A DNA stretch of 64,000 bases from Nocardia shimofusensis NBRC 100134. GTDB taxonomy: Bacteria; Actinomycetota; Actinomycetes; Mycobacteriales; Mycobacteriaceae. The position numbers and the translations under genes are program-made. The DNA is taken from assembly GCF_001613125.1 (NCBI RefSeq), contig NZ_BDBT01000002.1:62001-126000 (forward strand), read 5' to 3'. Below are positions 21,588-33,503 of the stretch, one piece after another. The first letter of the stretch is position 1, and every line of letters starts with the position of its first letter. A model generated the notes under the pieces. That model did not search any database. It was not told where the DNA came from and saw nothing but the letters and a program-made list of their open reading frames with translations.

Positions 21588-23231
21588 GTGACCGCCCCCG
21601 AAGCCGCCGCCGCGCCCACCCCCCGCGGGCTGACCGCCGAAGTCGCCCGGCGCCGCACCTTCGCGGTCATCTCGCACCCCGACGCGGGTAAATCGACGCT
21701 CACCGAGGCACTGGCCCTGCACGCCAAGATGATCTCCGAGGCAGGCGCCATCCACGGCAAGGCGGGCCGCAAGTCGACCGTCTCGGACTGGATGGAGATG
21801 GAGAAGGCACGCGGCATCTCGGTCAGCTCCACCGCGCTGCAGTTCAACTACCGCGCCGCGGGCAGCGATGTCGACAGTGTCATCAACCTGGTCGACACCC
21901 CCGGTCACTCCGACTTCTCCGAGGACACCTACCGGGTACTGACCGCCGTCGACGCGGCGGTCATGCTCATCGACGCGGCCAAGGGCCTGGAGCCGCAGAC
22001 CCTCAAGCTCTTCCAGGTCTGCCGTCATCGCGGCATCCCGGTCATCACCGTCATCAACAAGTGGGACCGCCCCGGCCGCGCGCCGCTGGAACTGCTCGAC
22101 GAGATCGAGGAGCGCATCGGCCTCACCCCGACCCCGCTGTTCCTGCCGGTCGGCATCGCGGGCGACTTCCGCGGTCTGCTGCGGCGCGGACCCGAGGGCG
22201 CGGCGACCGAGTACATCCACTTCACCCGGACCGCGGGCGGCGCGACCATCGCCCCGGAGGAGTCGCTGACCGCCGAGGAGGCGCTGGCCCGCGAAGGCGA
22301 GGCCTGGACCACCGCGGCCGAGGAGAGCGAACTGCTCGCGGCCACCGGGCAGGACCACGACCAGGAGATGTTCCTGGCCGGACAGACCTCCCCGGTCATC
22401 TACGCCTCGGCCATGCTCAACTTCGGCGTGCGGCAACTGCTGGAGACGCTGGTGGCGCTGGCGCCCGCGCCGGGTCCGCGCGCCGACATCGCCGGCGTGC
22501 CGCGCCAGACCACCGATCCGTTCAGCGCGGTCGTGTTCAAGGTGCAGGCGGGTATGGACACCGCGCACCGCGACCGCCTGGCGTTCATGCGCATCGTCTC
22601 CGGCGAGTTCGAGCGCGGCATGGTCGTCACGCACGCGCAGACCGGGCGGCCGTTCGCCACCAAGTACGCGCTGACGGTGTTCGGCCGGGAACGCTCGACG
22701 GTCGACACCGCCTATCCCGGCGATGTGGTCGGCCTGGTGAACGCGACCGCGCTGGCCCCGGGCCACACGCTGTTCGTGGACAAGAAGGTGGAGTTCCCGC
22801 CCATCCCCTCGTTCGCCCCGGAACACTTCGCGGTGCTGCGGGCGCAGAGCGCGGGCAAGTACAAGCAGTTCCGCAAGGCCGTCGACCAGCTCGATTCCGA
22901 GGGTGTCGTGCAGGTGCTGCGCAACGATGTGCGCGGCGACGCCTCGCCGGTGCTGGCGGCGGTGGGCCCGATGCAGTTCGAGGTCGTGACCGCGCGCATG
23001 CTCGCGGAGTTCAATGTCGAGACCACGATGGAGCATCTGGGCTACTCGCTGGCGCGGCGCACCGACGCCGAGTCCGCCGATGAGCTGGGCCGCCAGCGCG
23101 GGGTGGAGGTGTTCACCCGCACCGACGGCGCGATCCTGGCGCTGTTCAGCGACAAGTGGCGGTTGCAGTACATCGAGAAGGAGCACCCGAAGCTCACCCT
23201 CGAGCCGTTGGTCGCCGCCGCCGACAACTGA
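21588..23231 (+). CDS. prfC: Peptide chain release factor 3
   Basis: A GTPase that recycles RF1/RF2 after termination. The 547-residue product has the P-loop ISHPDAGKST near residue 27, the switch-II segment DTPGHSDFSEDTYR near residue 92 and the NKWDR guanine motif near residue 152. The GTG at 21588 (VTAPEAAAAP) is chosen, with AAAGG ten bases upstream; TTG at 21552 is an alternative adding 12 residues. Confidence 0.94.
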   Translation: MTAPEAAAAPTPRGLTAEVARRRTFAVISHPDAGKSTLTEALALHAKMISEAGAIHGKAGRKSTVSDWMEMEKARGISVSSTALQFNYRAAGSDVDSVINLVDTPGHSDFSEDTYRVLTAVDAAVMLIDAAKGLEPQTLKLFQVCRHRGIPVITVINKWDRPGRAPLELLDEIEERIGLTPTPLFLPVGIAGDFRGLLRRGPEGAATEYIHFTRTAGGATIAPEESLTAEEALAREGEAWTTAAEESELLAATGQDHDQEMFLAGQTSPVIYASAMLNFGVRQLLETLVALAPAPGPRADIAGVPRQTTDPFSAVVFKVQAGMDTAHRDRLAFMRIVSGEFERGMVVTHAQTGRPFATKYALTVFGRERSTVDTAYPGDVVGLVNATALAPGHTLFVDKKVEFPPIPSFAPEHFAVLRAQSAGKYKQFRKAVDQLDSEGVVQVLRNDVRGDASPVLAAVGPMQFEVVTARMLAEFNVETTMEHLGYSLARRTDAESADELGRQRGVEVFTRTDGAILALFSDKWRLQYIEKEHPKLTLEPLVAAADN

Positions 23232-23253
23232 TCGCCGGATAGCGGCGCCGGGC

Positions 23254-24141
23254 TCAGGCGCTGTCGGATTCGCGGAAGCCCGAGGTGGTGCGCGGGTTGC
23301 GCTGGATCGAGGTGACCCCGTCCTCATGGGCGATGATGCCCCAGCGCACCGAGGTCACGCGCAGGCTCGGCAGATCGCTGAGCGAGAGCACCACTTCGTA
23401 GGTGCGCTCGTAACCGGTGTGGCTGATGCGCCACTTCCCGTCGTCACAACGGACGTAGCGGTCGGTGTAATAGGCCGCGCCGCGCATCAGCAGATTGTGT
23501 TCCGGGATGAGCACGGTGTCGGCGAGCAGCCAGGTGCCGGTCGCGGCGTCGTCGGCGGTGATATCGATCTCGGGGTGATCGCAGCGGTGCTCGGTGATGA
23601 CGCGTGGTCCGAGGGTGTTGCGCAGGAAGGCCACGAACGCCTCGCGCGACTCGAACTGCAGGTATTCGCTGTAGGTGGCGGTGGCCTCGGGGATCATCGT
23701 GTCCGCCAAGTCCTCCCACGCCTTGGTGTCGAGGCTGCGCAGATAGCGGTACTTGAGCCGGGTGATGGCCGCGACCTGGGCGAAGGTGGCGAGATCGGTC
23801 TCGGGGGTGGACTCGCGGGGTGCGGCGGTCTCGGAGAAGGCGGCGTCCTCGGGCGATACGCCGTCCTCGGTGGACACGTCGGTCTGGTCGTCGTCCGAGC
23901 GGCCGAAGTCCGTCCAGGCAGCGTCGGCCTCGGGAGCGTCGGTCTCGGGAGCGTCGGTCTCGGGAGCGTCGGCCTCGGGAGCGTCGGTCTCGGCAGAGGC
24001 GGTCTCGGGGACGGATGCGGCCGGGTCCGCCGCATCCGGTGGACCGGTCGATCGGACGGAGCGCTCGCCACGGGCGAATATGTCCGCGACCTCGCCCTGG
24101 TCCCGGTCCTGCTCGCCGTTCCGCTCCATACCATTCACCAT
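23254..24141 (-). CDS. SnoaL-like (NTF2-fold) protein with acidic repeat N-terminus
   Basis: A 295-residue product. The C-terminal 170 residues (from ATFAQVAAITRLKYRYLRSL) form an NTF2/SnoaL-like domain; the KYRYLRSLDTKAWEDLADTM and RGAAYYTDRYVR segments are typical. The first 125 residues are acidic and disordered, including several (A/T)DAPE-type repeats encoded by 15-bp tandem units. ATG at 24141 is used; ATG at 24129 is equally possible. Related domains serve as isomerases, hydratases or binding proteins, so no activity is assigned. Confidence 0.8.
   Translation of the reverse strand: MVNGMERNGEQDRDQGEVADIFARGERSVRSTGPPDAADPAASVPETASAETDAPEADAPETDAPETDAPEADAAWTDFGRSDDDQTDVSTEDGVSPEDAAFSETAAPRESTPETDLATFAQVAAITRLKYRYLRSLDTKAWEDLADTMIPEATATYSEYLQFESREAFVAFLRNTLGPRVITEHRCDHPEIDITADDAATGTWLLADTVLIPEHNLLMRGAAYYTDRYVRCDDGKWRISHTGYERTYEVVLSLSDLPSLRVTSVRWGIIAHEDGVTSIQRNPRTTSGFRESDSA
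23921..23995 (-). repeat. Five in-frame 15-bp tandem repeats in the SnoaL-like gene
   Basis: Plus-strand units GCGTCGGTCTCGGGA (with T/C variation) occur five times and encode acidic Asp-Ala-Pro-Glu-type pentapeptides. Silent-site identity suggests recent expansion. Confidence 0.88.
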
Positions 24142-24258
24142 CCCATCGTGGGCGCGCGGTACCGAGAGGGTTGTCCAGATCTGTATCAGATCGCGACCCG
24201 CACCGGACCCGGCCGCTGCGCTGACCGCAGCCCCGATCGGCGAGTCACGACAGGATGG

Positions 24259-25134
24259 TCACAGACCGAGCGAGAAGCAGGTGCGGCAGAAATCCTCGCC
24301 GAACTCGGTGAGCCGGATGCTCTTGCGCACGATCTTCGGCGCACGGCCCGCCTTCTTCAGCGCCTCCTCGACGATCGGCTGCACCTCGAGCACCATGTAC
24401 CGGCTGAGCACGACCGGATCATCGGAGGTGCGGGTGAGGCCGAGCCGGTTGAGGTTGATCAGATACGAGCGGGCCCGGTCCGGGTAGCGCACGCCCGCCT
24501 GCTCCGGCACCGAGGTCAGATCGCCGCTGACCAGTTCCGAGCCGATGCCCAGCGGGCGGTTGGTGCGCACGTCCACCGAGGGCTGCGGGCCGTTGAGGGC
24601 CATGAAGCGCAGCATCCGCGCTTCGTCGGGAGCCAGTTCGTCGAGGATCCGGTCGTAGGCCGGGTGCACGTCCTCGGTGAAGTACACGTCCGCCGACCTG
24701 GCCAGCAGCGCGTCACCGCGACGGCGCAGTTCGTCGGTAGTGGCCGAGCGCAGGTAGGACCCCACCGGGATGGCCTGCTGGTTCGGGCCGGAGGGGGTGG
24801 GCACGTAGCTGACGATCTCGCGCACCGATCCCTCGGTGACGCCGAGGGCGCTGCGGGCGATCGAACGCAGGGCGTTGCCGGTGCGCTCGGCGATATCGGC
24901 GGAGGACTCCCCGTCCAGCGCCGCCTTGGTGATCTCCTTGGTCACCTCGAGCGAGGTGTTCACCGCCCACTGGCTGCCGCGCACAGCGGTGCCCGCGGCG
25001 AGCCCGGCGGCGCGGAACACACCGCGAATCAGCCTGGCCTCATTGCTGATCTGTCGCTGTTCGACGTCCGAACCGCGTTCGACCGAGCGGGAGCCGGCCC
25101 GGGCCACCCCCTGTCCGGTCCTGTCGTCTGCCAC
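24259..25134 (-). CDS. DUF4393 / Abi-alpha-like protein (paralogue 1)
   Basis: A 291-residue product starting at GTG 25134 (VADDRTGQG), with CGGAG upstream. Residues about 30-60 form a Gly/Ala-rich helix (RAAGLAAGTAVRGSQWAVN). From about residue 150 there is an HPAYDRILDELAPDEARMLRFMALNGPQPSVDVR segment and a C-terminal LTEFGEDFCRTCF. This layout resembles DUF4393/Abi-alpha (PF14337-like) proteins; the assignment is from memory of the family pattern. The plus-strand gene at 26699 is a clear paralogue (HPAYAGMLAELTPDEARILRLLY; ITPFGEDFVRTCL). Divergent from the DUF445 gene. Confidence 0.72.
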   Translation of the reverse strand: MADDRTGQGVARAGSRSVERGSDVEQRQISNEARLIRGVFRAAGLAAGTAVRGSQWAVNTSLEVTKEITKAALDGESSADIAERTGNALRSIARSALGVTEGSVREIVSYVPTPSGPNQQAIPVGSYLRSATTDELRRRGDALLARSADVYFTEDVHPAYDRILDELAPDEARMLRFMALNGPQPSVDVRTNRPLGIGSELVSGDLTSVPEQAGVRYPDRARSYLINLNRLGLTRTSDDPVVLSRYMVLEVQPIVEEALKKAGRAPKIVRKSIRLTEFGEDFCRTCFSLGL

Positions 25135-25385
25135 GTCAACTCCGAAGTATCGCCAAGGTGAACGGATTCCGCCCACAGGTTGATTCTGCTCACAGATTAT
25201 TGCCCGGCACGCGCGGCACCGCGAACCCCGACCGTCCGCATCGGAACCGGACATTACCCTGTGCCGCGGACCACCCACGTTCCGACACCGTAGGGCCGAT
25301 CACAATGCGACCCGGCCCGCATGGTGGTGCTACTTTGAGTGCCCGGTGAGGAGGTGGTCACCGGATTCCGCAGGAGGGTGTCATC

Positions 25386-26708
25386 GTGTTGGAGAGCGTT
25401 TTCGGTGTACACCCGACGATCCTGCTCGAACTTGTGACAATTCCCCTTTTCACTGGCGTCATCGGTTACATCACCAACTGGACCGGCATCTTGATGCTGT
25501 TCCAGCCCATCAACTTTCACGGCATCCGGGTGCCCGGTCTGCGTTCGCTGTACCCGTTCCTGCCCAAGCGCATCCAGGTGCTGCCGCTGCTCAGCTACGA
25601 CGGCAGGCTCGGCTGGCAGGGCATCGTGCCCTCGCGGGCGGACAAGATGGCCAGCATCGCCGTCGACAAAGGTCTGTCCAAACTCGGCAGCGTCTCGGAC
25701 TTCTATCGCGAACTCGATCCGGACAAGCTCGCCGAACATCTGGCCGCCACGGCCGACGCGCAGATCACCGACATCGTCGAAGAGATATTGCGCCGCGAGC
25801 ATCCGCAACTCTGGTACAACCTGCCCAGCCAGGTCCGCGAACGCGTGCACGCGCGGGTTCGCCAGCAACTGCCCGACATCCTGCGCGAACTCACCGACGA
25901 ACTCGGTAGGAACATCGATCAGCTGCTCGATGTCAAACAGATGGTGATTCGCTATTTCCAGGCGCGCCCCCACCTGTTGAACACGTTGTTCCAAGTTCTC
26001 GGCGCGAAGGAACTGCGTTTCATGCAGAACTTCGGCTTCTATTTCGGCGCCCCGATGGGCGTGGTGCTGGTGGCGGTGCTGCACCTGACCGGACTGTCGT
26101 CGTGGGTGGTGCTGCCGGTCGGCGGCGTGATCATCGGCTGGGTGGTCAACTGGATCGGCCTGAACATGATCTTCGCCCCGGCCTACCCGAAGTGGTGGTG
26201 CCCGTGGCGCCAGGGCCTGCTGATCAAGCGTCAGCACGAGATCACCGACGGCTACGCCGAACTGGTCTCCTCGCAGGTGATGACGGTGGCCAATATCGGC
26301 GACGAACTGCTCAACGGCCCGCGCTCGGACCGCACGCTGCAGATGCTGGAGGAGATCCTGCGCCCGGCCGCCGACCGCGCCCTCGGTGCGGCGCGGCCCG
26401 CGGTGAAGTTCGTGCTGGGCAGCCGGGAGTACGACACGCTGCAGCGGACGCTGACCAACGAGGCCATGTCGATCGCGCCGATGGCCTTCGCCGACCCCGA
26501 CTTCAATCTGCGCCAGGGCAAACAGATCGGCGACTACATCGCCAAGCAGATGGCCGCCCTCGCCCCGCCCGACTTCGTCGACATGTTGCGAGCGGCCATC
26601 AAACAAGACGAGTGGCTTCTTTTCGTTCATGGCGGTGTGCTGGGCTTGCTCGCCGGATACGCTCATATCCTGATCTTCGGAACGGGAGTGGCGACGACAT
26701 GGATATGA
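25386..26708 (+). CDS. DUF445 family membrane protein
   Basis: A 440-residue product with an N-terminal membrane segment (LLELVTIPLFTGVIGYITNW), a long helical middle and two or more helices near residues 220-265 (GVVLVAVLHLTGL; VVLPVGGVIIGWVVNWIGLNMIF) plus a C-terminal hydrophobic stretch. The duplicated G-ITNW / GWVVNWIGLNMIF signature is typical of DUF445. The start is GTG at 25386 with AGGAGG upstream and a TACTTT -10 box at 25331-25336. Its 3' end overlaps the downstream DUF4393 gene by ten bases, so these two are coupled. Function unknown. Confidence 0.85.
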   Translation: MLESVFGVHPTILLELVTIPLFTGVIGYITNWTGILMLFQPINFHGIRVPGLRSLYPFLPKRIQVLPLLSYDGRLGWQGIVPSRADKMASIAVDKGLSKLGSVSDFYRELDPDKLAEHLAATADAQITDIVEEILRREHPQLWYNLPSQVRERVHARVRQQLPDILRELTDELGRNIDQLLDVKQMVIRYFQARPHLLNTLFQVLGAKELRFMQNFGFYFGAPMGVVLVAVLHLTGLSSWVVLPVGGVIIGWVVNWIGLNMIFAPAYPKWWCPWRQGLLIKRQHEITDGYAELVSSQVMTVANIGDELLNGPRSDRTLQMLEEILRPAADRALGAARPAVKFVLGSREYDTLQRTLTNEAMSIAPMAFADPDFNLRQGKQIGDYIAKQMAALAPPDFVDMLRAAIKQDEWLLFVHGGVLGLLAGYAHILIFGTGVATTWI

Positions 26709-27592
26709 CGGATTCCTCCGACGGCAACCATGCGCCGGGCGATCCCGGTCATCCCGGCGGGGAGCTGTCTCCCCGGCCGCAGGCCGCGCCCGTACCGCGA
26801 TCGCGCCGGGTGTCCCTGGTCAAGATCCCCCGAGTCAAGATCATCTCCCCGCTGCAGACCGCGCGCACCGCGGGCGGCGTCGCCAAAGTGGCGCTGACCG
26901 CCGCGGGTGAGGTCGCCGCCTGGTCGGTGGACACCGCGATCGGTGTCACCGGGACCGTGGTCAAGGGCTCGATGTCCGGAATGCCGGCCCGAGAAGTGCT
27001 CGCCGAGGCCGAAGCCGAGGTCCGTGACGCGGTGCGCCGGGCACTGCGTCTGCCACCGAGCCCCGACACCGACGCGCCGGGCTTGCCGACCCTGCGGGAA
27101 CAGGGCGCGGCACTGCTGCGCCTGTCGGCCAGCGCCGATCCGGACCAGGCCGACATCCATCCGGCCTACGCGGGCATGCTGGCCGAACTCACCCCGGACG
27201 AAGCGCGAATCCTGCGCCTGCTCTACCGCGACGGTCCGCAGCCCGCCATCGACATCCGCATCGGGCGCCCGCGCGGGCTCGGCGCCGAGCGGCGGGTCGA
27301 CGGACTGTGCGTGATCGGCGATCACGCCGGACTGCGCTTCCCGAACCGGGTGCCGCAGTATCTGACCAATCTGCGCAGGCTGGTCCTGATCGAGATGGCC
27401 AAGGAACCGGTCGACAATCCGAACCGCTATCAGCTGATCGAAGTGCAGGCGCCGGTGCGGGAGCTGTTGAAGCGCTCCGGTTTCGGCACCAAGGTCCACT
27501 ACCGCAGCATCGTGATCACGCCGTTCGGCGAGGACTTCGTGCGCACGTGCCTGCCGGAGATCGTGCACGGCGGGCGCGCGGAATCCAGCTGA
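26699..27592 (+). CDS. DUF4393 / Abi-alpha-like protein (paralogue 2)
   Basis: A 297-residue product. After a Pro-rich basic N-terminus (residues 1-55) comes a Gly/Ala-rich amphipathic region (ARTAGGVAKVALTAAGEVAA) and a C-terminal domain with DIHPAYAGMLAELTPDEAR and ITPFGEDFVRTCLPE, mirroring the protein at 24259-25134. ATG at 26699 lies inside the DUF445 gene and follows GGGAGTGG; ATG at 26705 is an alternative. Translational coupling with DUF445 suggests that the two products act together at the membrane. Confidence 0.72.
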   Translation: MDMTDSSDGNHAPGDPGHPGGELSPRPQAAPVPRSRRVSLVKIPRVKIISPLQTARTAGGVAKVALTAAGEVAAWSVDTAIGVTGTVVKGSMSGMPAREVLAEAEAEVRDAVRRALRLPPSPDTDAPGLPTLREQGAALLRLSASADPDQADIHPAYAGMLAELTPDEARILRLLYRDGPQPAIDIRIGRPRGLGAERRVDGLCVIGDHAGLRFPNRVPQYLTNLRRLVLIEMAKEPVDNPNRYQLIEVQAPVRELLKRSGFGTKVHYRSIVITPFGEDFVRTCLPEIVHGGRAESS

Positions 27593-27600
27593 GGCGAATC

Positions 27601-27645
27601 CAGCCGAATCGAATCCGGCAGAATCGGATCCGGCAGAATCGGATC
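27601..27645. repeat. Three 15-bp tandem repeats after the DUF4393 gene
   Basis: Units of CGGCAGAATCGGATC (first copy diverged) lie directly after the stop at 27592 and before the ABC-F stop at 27681. In one frame they would encode a Glu/Ser-rich repeat, so they may be a former in-frame extension lost to a stop mutation. Confidence 0.7.
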
Positions 27646-27680
27646 CGGCTGAACGGACAGCGCGCGGCGGCTCGGGCGGC

Positions 27681-29483
<1,803 letters not shown>

Positions 29484-29607
29484 GAAACCTTCCGACTCAC
29501 CGGTAACGCGGCTGCGCTGTGATCGCGCGGCTCGCCCGAAGTGTTGGCGCGACTCGCGCGAACCGGACAAGCCTACCGAGGGCGCCCTCCGGGAGACCGG
29601 CGCGGGC

Positions 29608-30531
29608 TCAGTCCTCCCGTTCGATCACCCGCGCGCCGGGCACCGGACCGCTCGCGGTGCGGATCCCGCGCGCCACTCCCGCACCCGCCAGCTCGGCGGC
29701 GACGGACACCGCGGCCTCGGCGCTCTCGCAGAGGAAGGCGCAGGTGGGGCCGGAGCCGGAGACCAGTCCGGCCAGAGCGCCCGCGTCCACCCCGGCGCGC
29801 AGAGTGCGGCGCAGGTCGGGGGCCAGGGAGACGGCGGCGGCCTGCAGGTCGTTGCCGAGCAGCGGGGCCAGCTGCCTGGGGTCGCCCGCGGCCAGTGCCT
29901 GCATGAGGGCCTGCGGGTCACCGAGGCGCGGGGGGTCGCCGTGCTCGCGCAGGCGGTCCAGTTCCGCGAACACCGTTGGGGTGGACAATCCGGTCTTGGC
30001 GATGGCCAGCACCCAGTGGAAGGTGTTGCGCGACAGCACAGGAAGCAGCCGCTCGCCGCGACCGGTGCCCAGCGCGGTGCCGCCGTGCAGTGCGAAGGGC
30101 ACGTCGCTGCCGAGTTCGGCGGCCACCGCGGACAATTCGTCGCGGTCCAGGCCCATGTCCCACAGTTCGTTCAGGCCGACCAGGGTGGCGGCCGCATCGG
30201 CGCTGCCACCTGCCATTCCGCCCGCGACCGGGATGCCCTTGTCGATGACGATCTCCACCAGCGGGGCGCGACCGACCATGTGCGCCAGGCGAACCGCCGC
30301 CTTCCACACCAGATTGCCGCGGTCGGTGGGCACTTCGGCGGCACCTTCGCCGCTGACCCGGACGGTGAGCGCCGAGGCCGGGGAGATCCGCAGGTCGTCA
30401 CCGAGCGACAGCGCCTGGAAGACCGTCGTCAGATCGTGGTAGCCGTCGGGGCGCAGGTCACCGACACCGAGGTGCAGGTTCACCTTCGACGGCGCGCGCA
30501 CGAGAACCGGACTTGGCACAACTGACAGCAC
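29608..30531 (-). CDS. ispE: 4-diphosphocytidyl-2-C-methyl-D-erythritol kinase
   Basis: A GHMP kinase of the MEP isoprenoid pathway, phosphorylating CDP-ME. The 307-residue product has [22 protein letters not shown] at the N-terminus and the ATP loop [17 protein letters not shown] near residue 98, and ends with [10 protein letters not shown] and a short tail. GTG at 30531 is taken as start; TTAGGCT just upstream fits a -10 box for leaderless transcription. GTG at 30519 is an alternative. ksgA and rpfB lie upstream on the same strand; the copZ-like gene is interposed on the other strand. Confidence 0.93.
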   Translation of the reverse strand: MLSVVPSPVLVRAPSKVNLHLGVGDLRPDGYHDLTTVFQALSLGDDLRISPASALTVRVSGEGAAEVPTDRGNLVWKAAVRLAHMVGRAPLVEIVIDKGIPVAGGMAGGSADAAATLVGLNELWDMGLDRDELSAVAAELGSDVPFALHGGTALGTGRGERLLPVLSRNTFHWVLAIAKTGLSTPTVFAELDRLREHGDPPRLGDPQALMQALAAGDPRQLAPLLGNDLQAAAVSLAPDLRRTLRAGVDAGALAGLVSGSGPTCAFLCESAEAAVSVAAELAGAGVARGIRTASGPVPGARVIERED

Positions 30532-30592
30532 GAGAGCACAGCCTAACCGCTGTCCCCGACACCCGCCGAGCGCAGGCGCGCGCCGGAAGCAC

Positions 30593-30621
30593 TTGCCTCC
30601 AATACCCCCTAGGGGTATGTT
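30593..30621 (+). promoter_or_regulatory. Promoter with embedded CsoR-type copper operator
   Basis: TTGCCT (30593-30598) and TATGTT (30616-30621) are separated by exactly 17 bp. The spacer and -10 box hold ATACCCCCTAGGGGTAT (30602-30618), a near-perfect inverted repeat matching the known CsoR operator type. A copper-responsive repressor bound here would block RNA polymerase. No csoR gene is in the window. Confidence 0.8.
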
Positions 30622-30678
30622 CGAGGCGGGGTGGGCAGACCGGCCGCCCGAAGCAACGACATCGGAGGAGTCACGACC

Positions 30679-30885
30679 ATGACCACCACCACCTACACCG
30701 TCAAGGGCATGACCTGTGGCCACTGCGCGAGCGCGGTCGAGACCGAGATCGGCAAGATCGACTCGGTGACCGGCGTCGCGGTGGACGTGGCGTCCGGAGC
30801 CGTGCGCGTGGAGAGCACCGCTCCGTTGGCCGACGCCGATGTCGTCGCGGCCGTGGACGAAGCGGGTTACGAAGTAGCACTCTGA
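30679..30885 (+). CDS. copZ: CopZ-like heavy-metal-associated copper chaperone
   Basis: A 68-residue single HMA domain. The metal-binding motif GMTCGHC is at residues about 10-16 and the fold ends with [16 protein letters not shown] lies just upstream of the ATG. The promoter carries a CsoR-type operator, so expression should rise with copper. Usually such genes sit with copA or csoR; here it is alone between ispE and ksgA. It would pass Cu(I) to a P-type ATPase encoded elsewhere. Confidence 0.9.
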   Translation: MTTTTYTVKGMTCGHCASAVETEIGKIDSVTGVAVDVASGAVRVESTAPLADADVVAAVDEAGYEVAL

Positions 30886-30932
30886 CCCCGCCTCGGCCCG
30901 GCGTCCCGAGCCGGGGATGCCGGGCCCCGACC

Positions 30933-32012
30933 TCAGCGCTGGGCGGCCAGCCGCACGTAGGCGGCCGTATCCAAGGTCTCACCGCGCGCGGTCGGGTCGA
31001 TGCCCGCGGCGATCAAGCGACGTTCGGACTCGGCCGTGCCACCGGCCCAGCCCGCCAGCGCGGCGCGCAAGGTCTTGCGGCGCTGGGCGAATGCCGCGTC
31101 GACGACCTCGAAGACACGGCGTCGATGCTCGGCGTCGGTAGGCCACGGCGGCTCGGCATAGCGCTGCACCCGCACCAGGCCGGAATCGACCCGTGGGACC
31201 GGCCAGAACACCTGGGTGCCGATCGCGCCCGCCCGGCGCACCGACCCGAAGAAGCCGGCCTTCACGCTCGGCACGCCGTACACCCGGCTGCCCGGTTCGG
31301 CGGCCAGCCGATCGGCCACCTCGGCCTGCACCATCACCAGCGCCGTCGTCAGGCTCGGCAGTTCGGCCAGCAGATGCAGCAGGACCGGCACCGCCACGTT
31401 GTAGGGCAGATTCGCGACCAGCGCGGTCGGCGCGAAGGGAAGCTGCTCGGCACCGACCCGCAGCGCGTCGGCCCGCACCACATGCAGCCGATCGGCCAGC
31501 GTGGGCGCGCGGTCGGCGACGGTGGCGGGCAGATGCTCGGCGAGCACCGGATCGATCTCGACCGCCACCACCGTGTCGACGACGTCGAGCAGCGCCAGCG
31601 TCAGCGAGCCGAGGCCGGGGCCGACCTCGAGCACGGTGTCGGCGCGGCCCACCCCGGCAGCGGTGACGATCCGGCGCACGGTATTGCCGTCGTGCACGAA
31701 GTTCTGCCCGAGCTGCTTGGTCGGGCGCACGCCGAACCGCTCGGCCAGCGTCCGCACTTCGGCGGGCCCGAGCAACGCGGCCTCGCCGCGCGCCGCGGTC
31801 TCGTCTCGAGCCGAGGTCTCGTCTCGAGCTGAGGTCTCGTCTCGAGCCGAGGCCTCGTCCTGAGCTGAGGTCTCGGCGCCGCCGGTGGTCTCGCTGTCGG
31901 CAGCGGTCAGGCCGTCTCCGGTGGTCTCGGCACGACCAGCGGCCGCACTGCCTGCTGCGGCCTCGGCGCGGGCAGAGTTGTCACCTCGAGCAGGGTTATC
32001 GGCGGACGGCAC
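30933..32012 (-). CDS. ksgA: 16S rRNA dimethyladenosine transferase KsgA/RsmA with a repeat-rich N-terminal extension
   Basis: Dimethylates two adenines in 16S rRNA helix 45. The catalytic part begins near residue 80 ([25 protein letters not shown]), with SAM motif [16 protein letters not shown] and [11 protein letters not shown]. The first 80 residues are unusual: Ala/Glu/Thr-rich with SARDET repeats from an 18-bp array. KsgA normally starts near the LGPAEVRTL segment, so the extension is either real or the true start is an internal codon; ATG at 32012 is the only ATG upstream of the repeats. rpfB lies upstream, as in mycobacteria. Confidence 0.92.
   Translation of the reverse strand: MPSADNPARGDNSARAEAAAGSAAAGRAETTGDGLTAADSETTGGAETSAQDEASARDETSARDETSARDETAARGEAALLGPAEVRTLAERFGVRPTKQLGQNFVHDGNTVRRIVTAAGVGRADTVLEVGPGLGSLTLALLDVVDTVVAVEIDPVLAEHLPATVADRAPTLADRLHVVRADALRVGAEQLPFAPTALVANLPYNVAVPVLLHLLAELPSLTTALVMVQAEVADRLAAEPGSRVYGVPSVKAGFFGSVRRAGAIGTQVFWPVPRVDSGLVRVQRYAEPPWPTDAEHRRRVFEVVDAAFAQRRKTLRAALAGWAGGTAESERRLIAAGIDPTARGETLDTAAYVRLAAQR
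31798..31869 (-). repeat. Four 18-bp tandem repeats in the ksgA 5' region
   Basis: Plus-strand units GTCTCGTCTCGAGCCGAG (with C/T variants) occur four times; on the coding strand they give SARDET-type hexapeptides. The last unit has diverged. Confidence 0.9.
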
Positions 32013-32190
32013 CGCACGAACCTACCAACCGCCACGCTCGCCCCCCGCCGCCCGGCACCGCTCCCGGGCTGCGCGGACGTCGTTTCCGCGTCGCACCGGG
32101 CCCATGCGCACCCGCGCCGCGGTCGTGCACGCGACTTTCCCGAGCCGATTTCACCGGCGAAGCACCACGCAGTCGATCAGGCCGGGACGT

Positions 32191-33408
<1,218 letters not shown>

Positions 33409-33430
33409 CTAGCCGCTACCCCTCGCCATC

Positions 33431-33452
33431 ATCTGTGATCTGACTCACAGAT
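33431..33452. promoter_or_regulatory. Consensus Crp/GlxR-type binding site upstream of rpfB
   Basis: ATCTGTGA (33431-33438), six bases, then TCACAGAT (33445-33452) form a perfect 22-bp palindrome containing TGTGA-N6-TCACA, the cAMP-receptor-protein consensus. It lies between the tatD stop and the rpfB start. Crp (Rv3676) and GlxR are known to control rpf genes in mycobacteria and corynebacteria. Confidence 0.8.
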
Positions 33453-33503
33453 ACGTTTTCGATCTTCCCGGCCCGGGAAATGCCTTCGCCGGTTCTCCCG
33501 AAT

